This document shows, in pieces, positions 1 to 9,489 of a DNA stretch of 64,000 nucleotides (the first letter of the stretch is position 1; each line of letters starts with the position of its first letter). The stretch is taken from positions 1-64,000 of the forward strand of contig NZ_BCZK01000017.1 in assembly GCF_001598695.1 (NCBI RefSeq). Direction: 5' to 3'. The notes under the pieces are model-generated. The model made no database searches. It saw only the letters and a list, made by a program, of their open reading frames with translations, and was not told the DNA's origin. The translations under genes and the position numbers were made by a program. This DNA is from Klebsiella oxytoca NBRC 105695 (GTDB lineage Bacteria > Pseudomonadota > Gammaproteobacteria > Enterobacterales > Enterobacteriaceae).

Positions 1-62
1 GGAGGCGCATTATAGGGAGTTCTGAGACGTTGACAAGCCCTGTTTGCAAAAAATCTTTCAAC
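1..62 (-). promoter_or_regulatory. rRNA operon P1 promoter
   Basis: Read on the minus strand there is a perfect -10 TATAAT (9-14), a 16-bp spacer and a -35 TTGTCA (31-36), followed by a GC-rich discriminator (GCGCC). Upstream lies an A/T-rich stretch (about 40-75) fitting an UP element. The 16-bp spacer and GC-rich discriminator are typical of rrn P1 promoters, and in E. coli rrnB lies directly downstream of murI in the same direction. The rRNA genes themselves are beyond the left edge. Confidence 0.85.
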
Positions 63-84
63 CGTCTCTTTTTTGTGCAAAAGG

Positions 85-939
85 CTATGAAAGCGGTAAT
101 TTTTCCAGCGATTCGAAGCCGTAACGCTGCAAAACGCTCAAAAGCTGTTCAGTTTCAGCCGTTAACGCCATACAGTACGCAATATTGGCATCACCCGATT
201 TTGCATCAGGCGCTTCATGCTCTAATAGCCAGGCGGTTCGACGCGCAATCGCCGCCCCGGAGTCGATCATTCTTGTCCCTTCCGGCAGAACCTGCTGCAG
301 CTCCTCTTGTAATAGAGGGAAATGCGTACAGCCCAACACAACCGTATCAGGCGGCTCCTGCATTCGCAGCCAGGGACGCAGAATACGTCGCAGCTCATCC
401 AGCGGAACCGGCTCGCCGTGCAGCTTGGCTTCTGCCAGCTCAACCAGCTCTGCCGATCCCAGCATTTCGATTTTGCATTCATTCGCAAAACGAGCAATCA
501 GTTCGCGCGTATAAGGACGTTTTACCGTCCCGCGCGTCGCCAGCAGACCAACAACGCCATTCGCCGTTAATCGTGCCGCGGGTTTTATCGCAGGAACCAC
601 GCCGACAACCGGAAACGCAAATTTGTCGCGCAAGGCGGGGAGGGAAACGGTACTTGCGGTATTACAGGCAATGACGGCCAGCGCCAGGGGGTAACGCTGC
701 TGAACCGCGGTGACAATCTCCAGAACGCGTTCAACAATAAACTCTTCGCTTTTCTCGCCGTAGGGGAAAGCAACGTTGTCGAAAGCGTAGATATAATGCA
801 GATTCGGCAAAAGCTGCCGAATCTCATTGTAAACCGACAGCCCACCGACGCCGGAATCAAACACCAGCACGGTGGGACGTGGATCAGAAGGTGTAGCTGC
901 CAGACAAGTAGTATTCTCGTCCTGCAGTTTGGTAGCCAT
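85..939 (-). CDS. murI: glutamate racemase MurI
   Basis: Converts L-glutamate to D-glutamate in the cytoplasm for peptidoglycan precursors. The 284-residue product is essentially collinear with E. coli MurI (about 285). It shows the N-terminal VFDSGVGG motif and the two catalytic cysteines in ACNTAS and GCTHFPLL, the cofactor-independent racemase pair. The start MATKLQDE matches the E. coli start, which places the first 56 bases inside the 3' end of btuB; the same overlap is known in E. coli and suggests translational coupling. An rRNA promoter follows immediately downstream. Confidence 0.97.
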   Translation of the reverse strand: MATKLQDENTTCLAATPSDPRPTVLVFDSGVGGLSVYNEIRQLLPNLHYIYAFDNVAFPYGEKSEEFIVERVLEIVTAVQQRYPLALAVIACNTASTVSLPALRDKFAFPVVGVVPAIKPAARLTANGVVGLLATRGTVKRPYTRELIARFANECKIEMLGSAELVELAEAKLHGEPVPLDELRRILRPWLRMQEPPDTVVLGCTHFPLLQEELQQVLPEGTRMIDSGAAIARRTAWLLEHEAPDAKSGDANIAYCMALTAETEQLLSVLQRYGFESLEKLPLS

Positions 940-2752
940 AAGCTGTCTCGTAATCTTTATCGAACAGGTTAGCTATTTTACCACGAACTGTCAGTCGATC
1001 GGTGATCGGATACGCTGCAGAAACGTCTACCGTGCTGTAGCTCGGCAAAATTCTTTGCGTATTGTTGTATTGGGAGGTGTTGTTGTCGTAACGCTTCCCA
1101 TAATACTGCCACGACACATCCATATCGACATTAAACACGGACCAGTCCAGCTGATACTTTGCCTGTCGTTTAGAACGCCGGGCCAGCACTTCACCGTTAT
1201 CATCGTTACGCGGATCAACATACTGCAACGTTACGCGATGGCTAAAAATACCGGTATCAATACTTCCCGTCCATTCCACGCCTTTAATCGTGGCGGCATT
1301 GATATTGTCGTACTCCCCCTCATAGGTAACAGGATCGGAGTAATAGGTAATCAGATTACTAATCTTGTAATGGTACGCGGATAAGCGCCAGTCAACAGGG
1401 CCGGTAAGCCCCTCCAGCCCCGCCTCCCACTGTTTCGACTCTTCAGGTTTCAGATTAGGATTCGCGTTGATACCAAATCGGGTTGAGCCAAACTGTTGTC
1501 CTAAAGAAGGCGCAAGGAAGCCGGTACCGTAACCGATAGTCAGGCGATAATTTTCAACAAACTCCCATCCTGCGGTAGTCTGCCAGGTACCGTGCCAGCC
1601 AAACTGCTCATCGTGATCTTCACGTCCGGAAGCTTCGAGGGTGACATCACCCACTTGCTGCTGGCCCGTCAGATACAGCCCCGTGTTATCACGCTTGTAG
1701 GTATCCGACAGCGCCGTATCTGACGACGTTAAACGCTGCTGCTGCCAATCGACCCCTGCGCTGACCGAGCCGTGACCGACAATAACGTTATTGCCCCATT
1801 GAAGATTACGCTGCGTCATCCTGTCGAGCGTCGTCCCATCATTATAACGACCATAAATACTGCTGTAGTTATAGTCCTTTACCTTCTGATAGCTGGCGAT
1901 AAGCTGAGAGGAGTAAATACCGGAATTGAAGTTCAGCCCGGCATCCCAGCTTTGGTTATAGAGCTGGTTTTCATCTGCGCTGTTGGCCGGACTATACGGC
2001 GGGCTTCCAAGATCGTAATCAGAGTTGTTGGTGTAGCTGTGTCCGCGGAAGAAACCGTCAAAATTCTCGTTAAATTTATGCTCAAGACTGCCCCAAAACG
2101 TTTTATTACGGAAACCATCGCGATCGCCGTCGTGATCCCAGGTTGAATCAGGCTGAACGTTAAAGCCTTTATTGCCCTCATAAGAGCCCGCAACTGTCGC
2201 GACCGTATCGCCAAAGCGATGGCGCAGAGTACCGTCATATTGTTGGTACCCTTTAGAACCCACCCCAGCGGTAATTTTGGATTGTTCTTTATCGGAATGC
2301 GTAATGACGTTAATCACGCCGCCCATTGCGCCGGAACCATAAATCGCCGAACGCGGGCCGCGGATATATTCAACTCTCTGCACCAGCGATAGCGGAATCT
2401 GGTTCAGGTCAGGATTATTGGTGATACCCGGTCGGGCCATGGGAACGCCATCAACCAGAACCAGAACCTGTTTGGCTTCAGTACCACGGATGAAGAGCGA
2501 GGAAGATTGCCCCATCCCCCCATTTTGCGCGACGTCCACGCCAGGCAATCGGCGCATTACATCGTTCAAATCTTTCGCCTGCCAGCGATCGATCTCTTCC
2601 CGCGTCACAACATCGGTCGGCGCAAGGACCGTGTTGACCGGTTGTTGAAAACGATTTGCTGTCACCACTAACGTATCTGAATTGCTGTCCTGCGCCCAGC
2701 CGGAAAAAGCCGTGACGGAGAGCGCCGTCATCAGCGAAGCTTTTTTAATCAT
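884..2752 (-). CDS. btuB: outer-membrane vitamin B12 receptor BtuB
   Basis: TonB-dependent outer-membrane transporter for cobalamins. The 622-residue protein has a signal peptide (residues 1-20, ending SGWA), a TonB box DTLVVTA at 26-32, a plug domain with the RGPRSAIYG region, and a beta-barrel ending in a C-terminal phenylalanine (SGSYTF) as needed for barrel assembly. The start at 2752 (MIKKASL) matches E. coli; an in-frame ATG 24 bases upstream lies in the leader hairpin and is unlikely. It has a cobalamin riboswitch and a promoter overlapped by MetJ-like boxes, and its end overlaps murI. Confidence 0.97.
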   Translation of the reverse strand: MIKKASLMTALSVTAFSGWAQDSNSDTLVVTANRFQQPVNTVLAPTDVVTREEIDRWQAKDLNDVMRRLPGVDVAQNGGMGQSSSLFIRGTEAKQVLVLVDGVPMARPGITNNPDLNQIPLSLVQRVEYIRGPRSAIYGSGAMGGVINVITHSDKEQSKITAGVGSKGYQQYDGTLRHRFGDTVATVAGSYEGNKGFNVQPDSTWDHDGDRDGFRNKTFWGSLEHKFNENFDGFFRGHSYTNNSDYDLGSPPYSPANSADENQLYNQSWDAGLNFNSGIYSSQLIASYQKVKDYNYSSIYGRYNDGTTLDRMTQRNLQWGNNVIVGHGSVSAGVDWQQQRLTSSDTALSDTYKRDNTGLYLTGQQQVGDVTLEASGREDHDEQFGWHGTWQTTAGWEFVENYRLTIGYGTGFLAPSLGQQFGSTRFGINANPNLKPEESKQWEAGLEGLTGPVDWRLSAYHYKISNLITYYSDPVTYEGEYDNINAATIKGVEWTGSIDTGIFSHRVTLQYVDPRNDDNGEVLARRSKRQAKYQLDWSVFNVDMDVSWQYYGKRYDNNTSQYNNTQRILPSYSTVDVSAAYPITDRLTVRGKIANLFDKDYETAYGYQTAGREYYLSGSYTF

Positions 2753-2756
2753 TTTA

Positions 2757-2988
2757 AAAGCATCCGTAATATGCAAAGGATGCCGCCGGCTCTATCAATA
2801 GCACGCGATGATAGAAACCAAATGCGACGTATTCCGGCAGGTCTTCGGGCTTGGGGTGTTTAATGGATGAGGACTTCCCGCTAAATAACCGCAGTGTCTG
2901 CACTATGCGCTCATCCCACTTTTCCTTACCGCTGCGCGTCAGCTCCAGATTTGCACTGGATTCCCTATTAACTCATAGGACCGGTAAC
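2757..2988 (-). promoter_or_regulatory. cobalamin riboswitch, btuB leader
   Basis: The leader of btuB carries the B12-box (minus strand AAGCCCGAAGACCTGCC, 2836-2852) and the 5' aptamer strands around 2940-2988 (GGTCC, GGGAATCCAGTGCAAATC) typical of the class. Close to the gene, GCATCC and GGATGC (2760-2783) form a hairpin that buries the GGA of the ribosome-binding site, so binding of adenosylcobalamin would block translation, as in E. coli btuB. The 5' end is set by the predicted promoter and is approximate. Confidence 0.93.
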
Positions 2989-2993
2989 ACGAT

Positions 2994-3028
2994 GCTATAA
3001 TTAGAAACATATAGATGTCCAGACTTCT
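2994..3028 (-). promoter_or_regulatory. btuB promoter overlapped by MetJ-like boxes
   Basis: On the minus strand TGGACA (3016-3021), a 16-bp spacer and TATAGC (2994-2999) make a good sigma-70 promoter for btuB. Two abutting 8-mers on the plus strand, AGATGTCC (3013-3020) and AGACTTCT (3021-3028), match the MetJ met-box consensus AGACGTCT at 6/8 and 7/8, with a weaker third (3005-3012, 5/8). They cover the -35. The boxes resemble those before metF and metB in this same window. MetJ control of btuB is inference. Confidence 0.6.
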
Positions 3029-3116
3029 ACGGTGATATTTCCTGATATCATCAGGGCTGGACATCCCCAGCGCTTTCCCTACAATCCCCGCGTACTTATT
3101 TTATTCAGGATACATC

Positions 3117-4217
3117 ATGACCCCCGAACACCTTCCTACCGAACAATATGAAGCGCAGCTGGCAGAGAAAGTCGTCCGTTTGCAGAAAATGATGGCGCCT
3201 TTCAGCGCCCCGGTTCCGGAAGTGTTTCGTTCGCCGGTCAGCCACTATCGCATGCGCGCAGAGTTCCGCCTGTGGCACGATGGCGATGACCTGTACCACA
3301 TTATGTTTGATCAGCAGACCAAATCCCGTATTCGCGTCGATACCTTCCCGGCCGCCAGTGAACTCATTAATCAATTGATGACTGCCGTGATTGCCGGCGT
3401 ACGCGATAACCCGGTACTGCGCCATAAACTGTTTCAGGTGGATTATCTGACCACCCTAAGCAACCAAGCGGTGATATCGCTGCTGTATCATAAAAAGCTC
3501 GACGACGAGTGGCGCCAGCAGGCGGAGCGTTTGCGCGATGCGCTGCGGGGGCAAAACCTGAATGTGCATCTGATTGGCCGCGCAACGAAGACGAAAATCG
3601 AGCTGGATCAGGATTATATTGATGAACGCTTACCGGTTGGCGGGCGTGAAATGGTCTATCGCCAGGTAGAGAATAGCTTCACCCAGCCGAACGCAGCGAT
3701 GAACATCCAGATGCTGGAGTGGGCTATTGATACCACGAAAGGCGCAACCGGCGACCTGCTTGAGCTGTATTGCGGCAACGGCAACTTTTCGCTGGCGCTG
3801 GCGCGTAATTTCGATCGCGTGCTGGCAACAGAGATTGCTAAACCATCCGTCGCAGCAGCGCAATACAACATTGCCGCGAACCACATTGATAATGTGCAGA
3901 TTATCCGCATGTCGGCGGAAGAGTTTACTCAAGCGATGAACGGCGTGCGGGAGTTTAATCGCCTGCAGGGCATCGATCTGAAGAGCTATCAGTGCGAGAC
4001 GATTTTCGTCGATCCGCCGCGCAGCGGGCTGGATAGCGAAACGGAGAAAATGGTGCAGGCGTATCCGCGTATTCTGTATATCTCCTGCAATCCGGAGACC
4101 CTATGCCAGAACCTGGAAACGCTCAGTGATACCCACGAGGTCACGCGCCTGGCGCTGTTCGACCAGTTCCCGTATACCCACCATATGGAATGCGGCGTAC
4201 TGTTAACGAAGAAGTAA
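3117..4217 (+). CDS. trmA: tRNA (uracil-5-)-methyltransferase TrmA
   Basis: Makes 5-methyluridine at position 54 of the T-loop of tRNA using S-adenosylmethionine. The 366-residue length equals E. coli TrmA. Visible are the SAM-binding motif [13 protein letters not shown] (about 217), the [11 protein letters not shown] motif, the catalytic nucleophile Cys324 in YISCNPETL, and the C-terminal HHMECGVLL with the general-base glutamate. It is divergent from btuB across the riboswitch region and ends just before a hairpin shared with yijD. Confidence 0.97.
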   Translation: MTPEHLPTEQYEAQLAEKVVRLQKMMAPFSAPVPEVFRSPVSHYRMRAEFRLWHDGDDLYHIMFDQQTKSRIRVDTFPAASELINQLMTAVIAGVRDNPVLRHKLFQVDYLTTLSNQAVISLLYHKKLDDEWRQQAERLRDALRGQNLNVHLIGRATKTKIELDQDYIDERLPVGGREMVYRQVENSFTQPNAAMNIQMLEWAIDTTKGATGDLLELYCGNGNFSLALARNFDRVLATEIAKPSVAAAQYNIAANHIDNVQIIRMSAEEFTQAMNGVREFNRLQGIDLKSYQCETIFVDPPRSGLDSETEKMVQAYPRILYISCNPETLCQNLETLSDTHEVTRLALFDQFPYTHHMECGVLLTKK

Positions 4218-4232
4218 AGCTGCGGCAGGAAA

Positions 4233-4256
4233 CCCGGCAACAGCGCTGTTGCCGGG
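4233..4256. terminator. hairpin between trmA and yijD
   Basis: A 10-bp perfect stem (CCCGGCAACA / TGTTGCCGGG) separates the convergent trmA and yijD. There is no clear T-tract on either side, so it may stabilise 3' ends rather than act as a strong intrinsic terminator. Confidence 0.55.
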
Positions 4257-4263
4257 CGATAGA

Positions 4264-4623
4264 TTATTCAGCGATCGCGCTCTTGCGGTTGCGCACTTTG
4301 TAGCCAATCCAGAACACCATAATCACCGACAGAACCGCCGGGAAGAAGTTAGAGCCGATGTCCGGATATTCCGCGCGCACAACGGTGCTATAAACCAGCA
4401 CGCCGAGAATAAAACAGGCGGCGGCAAGCCCCGGCAGACCCACGGGCATACTACGATTTTGATAGCGCTGATGCAGACAGTAAACCGTCAGCACCAGCGA
4501 CAAAACAGGGAAAATGGAAAAAGGGACAATTGAACTGAATAGCGCAGCGAAGGTTCCATTAATGGATAAACCTGCGATCAGCGCCAGCAGCAGCGTACCT
4601 CTATCTTGTACTGAGTGTTTCAT
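4264..4623 (-). CDS. yijD: inner-membrane protein YijD (DUF1422)
   Basis: Small inner-membrane protein of 119 residues, the same length as E. coli YijD. It has about four hydrophobic segments (roughly residues 10-30, 32-50, 65-82 and 92-110). No catalytic motif is evident and the molecular function is unknown. It lies 15 bases downstream of fabR on the same strand, the order seen in E. coli, so the two are probably co-transcribed. Confidence 0.93.
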   Translation of the reverse strand: MKHSVQDRGTLLLALIAGLSINGTFAALFSSIVPFSIFPVLSLVLTVYCLHQRYQNRSMPVGLPGLAAACFILGVLVYSTVVRAEYPDIGSNFFPAVLSVIMVFWIGYKVRNRKSAIAE

Positions 4624-4638
4624 TGCTCGTCCTTCACG

Positions 4639-5271
4639 TTATTCGGAATGATTTGAAATTTTTTCTTGTTCACGGCGATACCAATAATACGCGCCTTTCG
4701 AGATCATTCTGAGCTGCAGCACCAGGCGCTCTTCCAGCTGCCGACGCTGCTCCGGACCTACATCCAGGGCCTCGGCGCCGGCGCTAAATACGATGGTGAC
4801 CATAGCTTCAGCCTGCGCTTCGGTAAAGGCGCGCGGCATATGGTTTTCGATTTCTAAATAGTCGGCAAGTTCCGCGATGAAATGCTGAATTTCACGCGCC
4901 ACGGCGGCACGAAACGCCGCGGATGTACCGGAGCGTTCACGCAGCAGCAGACGGAAGGCATTCGGGTTGTTACCGATGAATTCCATAAAGGTGGAAACAG
5001 AGGTACGAATGACGCTGCCCCCTTTGGCGATACGCTGCCGCGCCTGACGCATCAGCTGACGCAGCATCAGCCCGCTTTCATCCACCATGGTCAAACCCAG
5101 CTCATCGACATCGCGGAAATGGCGATAGAAGGACGTTGGGGCGATCCCGGCTTCCCGCGCCACTTCGCGCAGGCTCAAGCTGGCAAAACTTCGTTCAGCA
5201 CTTAGCTGGCTAAATGCTGCTTCCACCAGCGAACGCCGGGTTTTTTCTTTTTGTTGCGCTCTTACGCCCAT
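4639..5271 (-). CDS. fabR: TetR-family repressor FabR
   Basis: Represses unsaturated fatty acid synthesis genes (fabA, fabB in E. coli) in response to acyl thioesters. The product is 210 residues. The TetR helix-turn-helix lies at about residues 25-50 ([20 protein letters not shown]), followed by a helical ligand-binding domain nearly identical to E. coli FabR; only the extreme C-terminus differs. A GTG codon sits directly upstream in frame, but the ATG at 5271 giving MGVRAQQ matches the known protein. It is divergent from sthA. Confidence 0.96.
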   Translation of the reverse strand: MGVRAQQKEKTRRSLVEAAFSQLSAERSFASLSLREVAREAGIAPTSFYRHFRDVDELGLTMVDESGLMLRQLMRQARQRIAKGGSVIRTSVSTFMEFIGNNPNAFRLLLRERSGTSAAFRAAVAREIQHFIAELADYLEIENHMPRAFTEAQAEAMVTIVFSAGAEALDVGPEQRRQLEERLVLQLRMISKGAYYWYRREQEKISNHSE

Positions 5272-5470
5272 CACGTTGTCTGAATCCTTCCATAAGCCCT
5301 TCCGGCACTATACCAGAGATTAGAACCAATCGGTTTACACTGGATTGTGAATGATTGTTTACGAGCTGTTTCTGCTTTTATGCCGCAAAAAAGCACAACG
5401 ATAATTGGGTTAAAGCGCGCCGAATGTTATCATTGTGTTTATTTTATGTATAAAACAGGTGAGTAATGCC

Positions 5471-6871
5471 ATGTCACACTCTTGGGATTATGATGCAATT
5501 GTGATTGGTTCCGGTCCGGGCGGAGAAGGTGCCGCCATGGGGCTGGTGAAACAGGGAGCACGCGTTGCCGTCATCGAGCGCTACCATAACGTCGGCGGCG
5601 GTTGTACCCACTGGGGTACCATCCCGTCAAAAGCCCTCCGCCATGCCGTCAGCCGTATTATCGAGTTTAACCAAAACCCCCTCTACAGCGACCATTCCCG
5701 TCTTCTTCGTTCTTCCTTCGCCGACATCCTGAACCATGCCGACAGCGTCATTAACCAGCAAACCCATATGCGTCAGGGTTTCTATGAGCGCAACCACTGT
5801 GAAATCCTGCAGGGCAACGCCCATTTTGTTGATGAACACACTATCGCGCTGGAATGCCACGACGGTACCGTGGAGACGGTGACGGCGGAAAAGTTCGTCA
5901 TTGCCTGCGGTTCACGCCCCTATCACCCGGCAGACGTCGACTTTCATCATCCGCGCATTTATGACAGCGACTCGATCCTCAGCCTGCATCACGAACCGCG
6001 CCATGTGATCATTTATGGCGCCGGGGTGATCGGCTGCGAATATGCGTCGATCTTCCGCGGGATGGAGGTCAAAGTGGATCTGATCAACACCCGCGATCGT
6101 CTGCTGGCGTTTCTCGATCAGGAGATGTCTGATTCGCTCTCCTATCACTTCTGGAACAGCGGCGTGGTGATTCGTCACAACGAAGAGTACGAAAAGATTG
6201 AAGGCGTTGATGACGGCGTCATCATGCATCTGAAATCCGGCAAAAAGCTCAAGGCGGACTGCCTGCTCTACGCCAACGGCCGTACCGGGAATACCGACTC
6301 TCTGGCGCTGGAAAATATCGGTCTGCAGACCGATAGCCGCGGTCAGCTAAAGGTCAACAGCATGTACCAGACCGCCCTGCCGCACATCTATGCTGTCGGC
6401 GATGTGATTGGCTATCCGAGCCTGGCCTCCGCCGCGTACGATCAGGGGCGCATTGCGGCCCAGGCGCTGGTGAAAGGCGAAGCATCTGCGCATCTGATTG
6501 AGGATATCCCTACCGGGATTTACACCATTCCGGAAATCAGCTCGGTCGGCAAAACCGAGCAGCAGCTGACGGCAATGAAGGTGCCTTATGAGGTCGGGCG
6601 CGCGCAGTTCAAGCACCTGGCGCGAGCACAGATTGTCGGTATGAGCGTCGGTACGTTGAAGATCCTGTTTCATCGCGAAACGAAAGAGATCCTCGGCATT
6701 CATTGTTTCGGCGAGCGCGCGGCCGAAATTATTCACATCGGCCAGGCGATAATGGAGCAGAAAGGCGGCGGTAACACCATTGAGTACTTCGTTAACACCA
6801 CCTTTAACTATCCGACAATGGCGGAAGCCTATCGGGTAGCTGCGTTGAATGGCTTAAACCGCCTGTTTTAA
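5471..6871 (+). CDS. sthA: soluble pyridine nucleotide transhydrogenase SthA
   Basis: Cytoplasmic FAD enzyme that moves hydride between NADPH and NAD, draining excess NADPH. The 466-residue protein begins MSHSWDYD, matching E. coli, preceded by CAGGTGAG as ribosome-binding site; the 12 codons upstream are not conserved. It has an N-terminal FAD motif [10 protein letters not shown], the [15 protein letters not shown] region in which the redox disulfide of related reductases is replaced, a central NAD(P) motif [10 protein letters not shown] and the C-terminal dimerisation domain. Its end overlaps the end of oxyR by 18 bases on opposite strands. Confidence 0.97.
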   Translation: MSHSWDYDAIVIGSGPGGEGAAMGLVKQGARVAVIERYHNVGGGCTHWGTIPSKALRHAVSRIIEFNQNPLYSDHSRLLRSSFADILNHADSVINQQTHMRQGFYERNHCEILQGNAHFVDEHTIALECHDGTVETVTAEKFVIACGSRPYHPADVDFHHPRIYDSDSILSLHHEPRHVIIYGAGVIGCEYASIFRGMEVKVDLINTRDRLLAFLDQEMSDSLSYHFWNSGVVIRHNEEYEKIEGVDDGVIMHLKSGKKLKADCLLYANGRTGNTDSLALENIGLQTDSRGQLKVNSMYQTALPHIYAVGDVIGYPSLASAAYDQGRIAAQALVKGEASAHLIEDIPTGIYTIPEISSVGKTEQQLTAMKVPYEVGRAQFKHLARAQIVGMSVGTLKILFHRETKEILGIHCFGERAAEIIHIGQAIMEQKGGGNTIEYFVNTTFNYPTMAEAYRVAALNGLNRLF

Positions 6872-7771
6872 CGCCGCGTCGAAATGGCCATCCATTTTAC
6901 TGCGGATGGCCTCCGCCAGATGTTCATAACGGCTACGCAGCGGAGAACCCGGGCGATAAACCAGCCCAACGGTACGTCTCGGTTCCGGCTTAATGCAAGG
7001 CACATAGACCACGCCATCGCGCTTTCTCTCCTGCGGCACGGCTAAGGCGGGCAACAGGGTGATGCCGCTACCGGCAGCCACCATGTTACGCAGCGTTTCG
7101 AGACTGGTCGCGCGGAAGTGGGTGTCTTCATCGGCGCCGGCTTCAAAGCAAAAGCCCATCGCCTGATCGCGCAGGCAGTGGCCATCTTCCAGCATCAGCA
7201 GTTTTTCACCGGCCAGATCCGACATCGGCACGCACTCGCGGTTTGCCCACGGATGATCTTCATAGATAGCCAGCATCATTGGCTCATCAAACAGCGGCAC
7301 TTCAATAAAAGCTTCGCTCTCTTTGACCAGCGCCAGAATTGCGCAGTCGAGCTTACCGCTATCAAGCTGGGCCAGCAGCTGATGGGTTTGCGCTTCATGC
7401 AGATACATTTCCAGCTTCGGAAAGGTCTGGTGCAGCATGGGGATAATCAGCGGCAGCAGATAAGGGCCAATGGTCGGGATCAGTCCGATATGCAATGGCC
7501 CGGACATGGTCTCTCCCTGCTGGCTCGCCATTTCCTTAAGCACTTTGACTTCGCGTAGCACGGTACGCGCTTGATCCACCAGCAGCAGCCCTGCCTGGGT
7601 GAACAGAACCTTACGGCTGGTGCGCTCCAGCAACATCACGCCGAGTTCATCCTCCAGCTTACGGATCTGCCCGCTAAGCGTAGGTTGACTGACGTGGCAA
7701 GAATCCGCCGCACGGCGGAAGTGGCGGTGTTCAGCTAGCGCTACCAGATATTCAAGATCGCGAATATTCAT
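6854..7771 (-). CDS. oxyR: LysR-family peroxide sensor OxyR
   Basis: Transcription factor activated by hydrogen peroxide through a disulfide. The product is 305 residues, as in E. coli. The N-terminal LysR helix-turn-helix ([20 protein letters not shown]) is followed by the regulatory domain with both redox cysteines in [14 protein letters not shown], corresponding to Cys199 and Cys208. The ribosome-binding site GGAGG is strong. It is divergent from oxyS across a shared operator. katG, a classical OxyR target that sits near metF in E. coli, is absent from this window. Confidence 0.98.
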   Translation of the reverse strand: MNIRDLEYLVALAEHRHFRRAADSCHVSQPTLSGQIRKLEDELGVMLLERTSRKVLFTQAGLLLVDQARTVLREVKVLKEMASQQGETMSGPLHIGLIPTIGPYLLPLIIPMLHQTFPKLEMYLHEAQTHQLLAQLDSGKLDCAILALVKESEAFIEVPLFDEPMMLAIYEDHPWANRECVPMSDLAGEKLLMLEDGHCLRDQAMGFCFEAGADEDTHFRATSLETLRNMVAAGSGITLLPALAVPQERKRDGVVYVPCIKPEPRRTVGLVYRPGSPLRSRYEHLAEAIRSKMDGHFDAALKQAV

Positions 7772-7797
7772 TATTCATCCTCCATCGCCACGATAGT

Positions 7798-7850
7798 CCA
7801 TGGCGATAGATAGAATAGCAACGAACGATTATCCCTATCAAGGTTTCTGT
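7798..7850. promoter_or_regulatory. OxyR operator between oxyR and oxyS
   Basis: The segment contains repeated GATAG/CTATC half-sites (GATAGATAG near 7805, CTATC near 7835) with spacing like the E. coli oxyR-oxyS operator. It would both autorepress oxyR and activate oxyS. An AT-rich -10-like CAATAAT at 7852-7858 follows for oxyS. Confidence 0.75.
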
Positions 7851-7867
7851 TCAATAATAAACCCATA

Positions 7868-7971
7868 AATGAGGAAAACTTCAGAAAATCATTGAGCTTC
7901 CTCATCAGTTCTCTACCCGGATAACTAAAGCCAACGTGAACTTTTGCGGACCTTGTGTCCGCTTTTTTTTT
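7868..7971 (+). ncRNA. oxyS: OxyS small regulatory RNA
   Basis: Hfq-dependent RNA induced by peroxide, divergent from oxyR as in E. coli. The single-stranded linker (7922-7945, AACTAAAGCCAACGTGAAC) is essentially identical to the E. coli sequence. A 5' stem TGAGGAA/TTCCTCA (7870-7904) and a 3' terminator GCGGAC-CTTGT-GTCCGC (7946-7962) followed by nine T complete the layout. The 5' stem sequence and the terminator loop differ from E. coli. The 5' end is estimated from the -10 position. Confidence 0.88.
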
Positions 7972-7974
7972 GCA

Positions 7975-8000
7975 TAAAAAAGCCCGGAGTTACCCGAGCT
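7975..8000 (-). terminator. argH operon terminator
   Basis: On the minus strand AGCTCGGG-TAAC-TCCGGGCT forms an 8-bp stem with two wobble pairs, followed by TTTTTA. It lies just beyond the argH stop codon. Confidence 0.75.
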
Positions 8001-8038
8001 TCCTTTATTTAATACCTTTCAGGCAGTGAACAGATAGC

Positions 8039-9412
8039 TCAAACCAGGCGCGATTTAGCGTCGGCAATCGCCTGAGCAACCTGCTGCGGAGAAACGCCGC
8101 CTTTAGCCGCTCGCTTATCCAGACACGACTGCAGCGAAAGAATCGGATAGACGTCATCAGCAATAACGCCGCTAAATTTTTGTAAATCGGCCAGAGGGAG
8201 ATCTTCCAGCGGTTTGCCCTGGGCAATGGCTTCTACTACCGCTTCACCCACAATATGGTGCGCCTCACGGAACGGTACGCCTTTAGCTACCAGATAGTCC
8301 GCCAGCTCGGTAGCATTCGCGTATCCCTGCTGCGCGGCTTCTTCACAGCGCGGGCGTTTCACCTGAATACCGTCAAGCACCAGCGCCGCCATATGCAGGC
8401 AGTCGAGCCAGGTATCAAGCGCGTCAAACAGGCCTTCTTTATCTTCCTGCATATCTTTGTTGTAGGCCAGCGGCAGCCCTTTAAGGGTCATCATCATGCC
8501 GGTCAGGGCACCCTGCACGCGGCCGCATTTACCGCGGATCAGCTCCAGCGCATCCGGGTTTTTCTTCTGCGGCATCAGGGATGAACCCGACGTCACGCGG
8601 TCAGAAAGCTCCACAAAGCCCGCTTCGCCGGTATTAAAGAAGATCAGATCTTCGGCAAAACGCGACAGGTGGACCATGCCGATTGAGGCATCAGACAGCA
8701 GTTCCAGGACGTGATCGCGATCGGACACGCTGTCCAGGCTATTGCGGGTCGCCGTTGCGAAACCCAGCCAGCCGGCAAGCTGTTCGCGATCGATTTCATA
8801 GGCGGTCCCCGCCAGCGCGCCGCAGCCCAGCGGGCTGACGTCCAGACGCTTCAGCGCATCCTGCAGGCGACTTTCATCACGCGCCAGCATTTCGACATAG
8901 GCCAGACACCAGTGAGCGAACGTCACCGGCTGCGCGCGCTGCAGGTGAGTATAGCCCGGCATGACCGCGTCCTGATTAGCCTCCGCCGTCTCAACCAGCG
9001 CGCTTTGCAGCTGACGATTCGCCGACAGCAGCTCCACCACGGTATCTTTGCACCACAGCTTCAGGTCCGTTGCGACCTGGTCATTACGGCTGCGCCCGGT
9101 GTGCAGCTTTTTGCCCAGTTGGCCAACCTTGTCGATCAGTTTACCTTCTACCCAGCTATGAATATCTTCCGCATCGCTTTCGAGGATCTGCTGCGGATTA
9201 GCCCGTACTTCTTCCAGCAGAATGTTCAGCGCCTCTTCCAGCTTCTGCTGTTCATCAGCGGTCAGTACGCCCACCGTCACCAGCGCTTTGGACCAGGCAA
9301 CAGAGCCAACGATATCCTGCTCCGCCAGGCGATAGTCAAAGCGCAAAGAGTCGTTGAACTGTTTGAACCGCTGATCCGCTGCCTGAGTAAAACGCCCACC
9401 CCAAAGTGCCAT
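8039..9412 (-). CDS. argH: argininosuccinate lyase ArgH
   Basis: Last step of arginine synthesis: splits argininosuccinate to arginine and fumarate in the cytoplasm. The 457 residues match E. coli ArgH. The fumarase/aspartase-superfamily signature [11 protein letters not shown] is present, as are the HTGRSRNDQ and TPGYTHLQ-type motifs ([11 protein letters not shown]). It is the last gene of argCBH; a REP-like palindrome separates it from argB, which may set different mRNA levels for the two. The intrinsic terminator at 7975-8000 ends the operon. Confidence 0.98.
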   Translation of the reverse strand: MALWGGRFTQAADQRFKQFNDSLRFDYRLAEQDIVGSVAWSKALVTVGVLTADEQQKLEEALNILLEEVRANPQQILESDAEDIHSWVEGKLIDKVGQLGKKLHTGRSRNDQVATDLKLWCKDTVVELLSANRQLQSALVETAEANQDAVMPGYTHLQRAQPVTFAHWCLAYVEMLARDESRLQDALKRLDVSPLGCGALAGTAYEIDREQLAGWLGFATATRNSLDSVSDRDHVLELLSDASIGMVHLSRFAEDLIFFNTGEAGFVELSDRVTSGSSLMPQKKNPDALELIRGKCGRVQGALTGMMMTLKGLPLAYNKDMQEDKEGLFDALDTWLDCLHMAALVLDGIQVKRPRCEEAAQQGYANATELADYLVAKGVPFREAHHIVGEAVVEAIAQGKPLEDLPLADLQKFSGVIADDVYPILSLQSCLDKRAAKGGVSPQQVAQAIADAKSRLV

Positions 9413-9440
9413 AACATGCTTCCTTAATATCTTTGAATTT

Positions 9441-9471
9441 TATTGCCCGGCGGCGCTGCGCTTACCGGGCC
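9441..9471. repeat. REP-like palindrome between argB and argH
   Basis: GCCCGG...CCGGGC stem with a GCGGCGCTGCGCTTA loop, typical of enterobacterial REP units. It sits inside the argCBH operon, in the 77-base gap between argB and argH, where REPs are known to protect upstream mRNA from 3' exonucleases. Confidence 0.7.
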
Positions 9472-9489
9472 GACAAAATGATAAATTGA

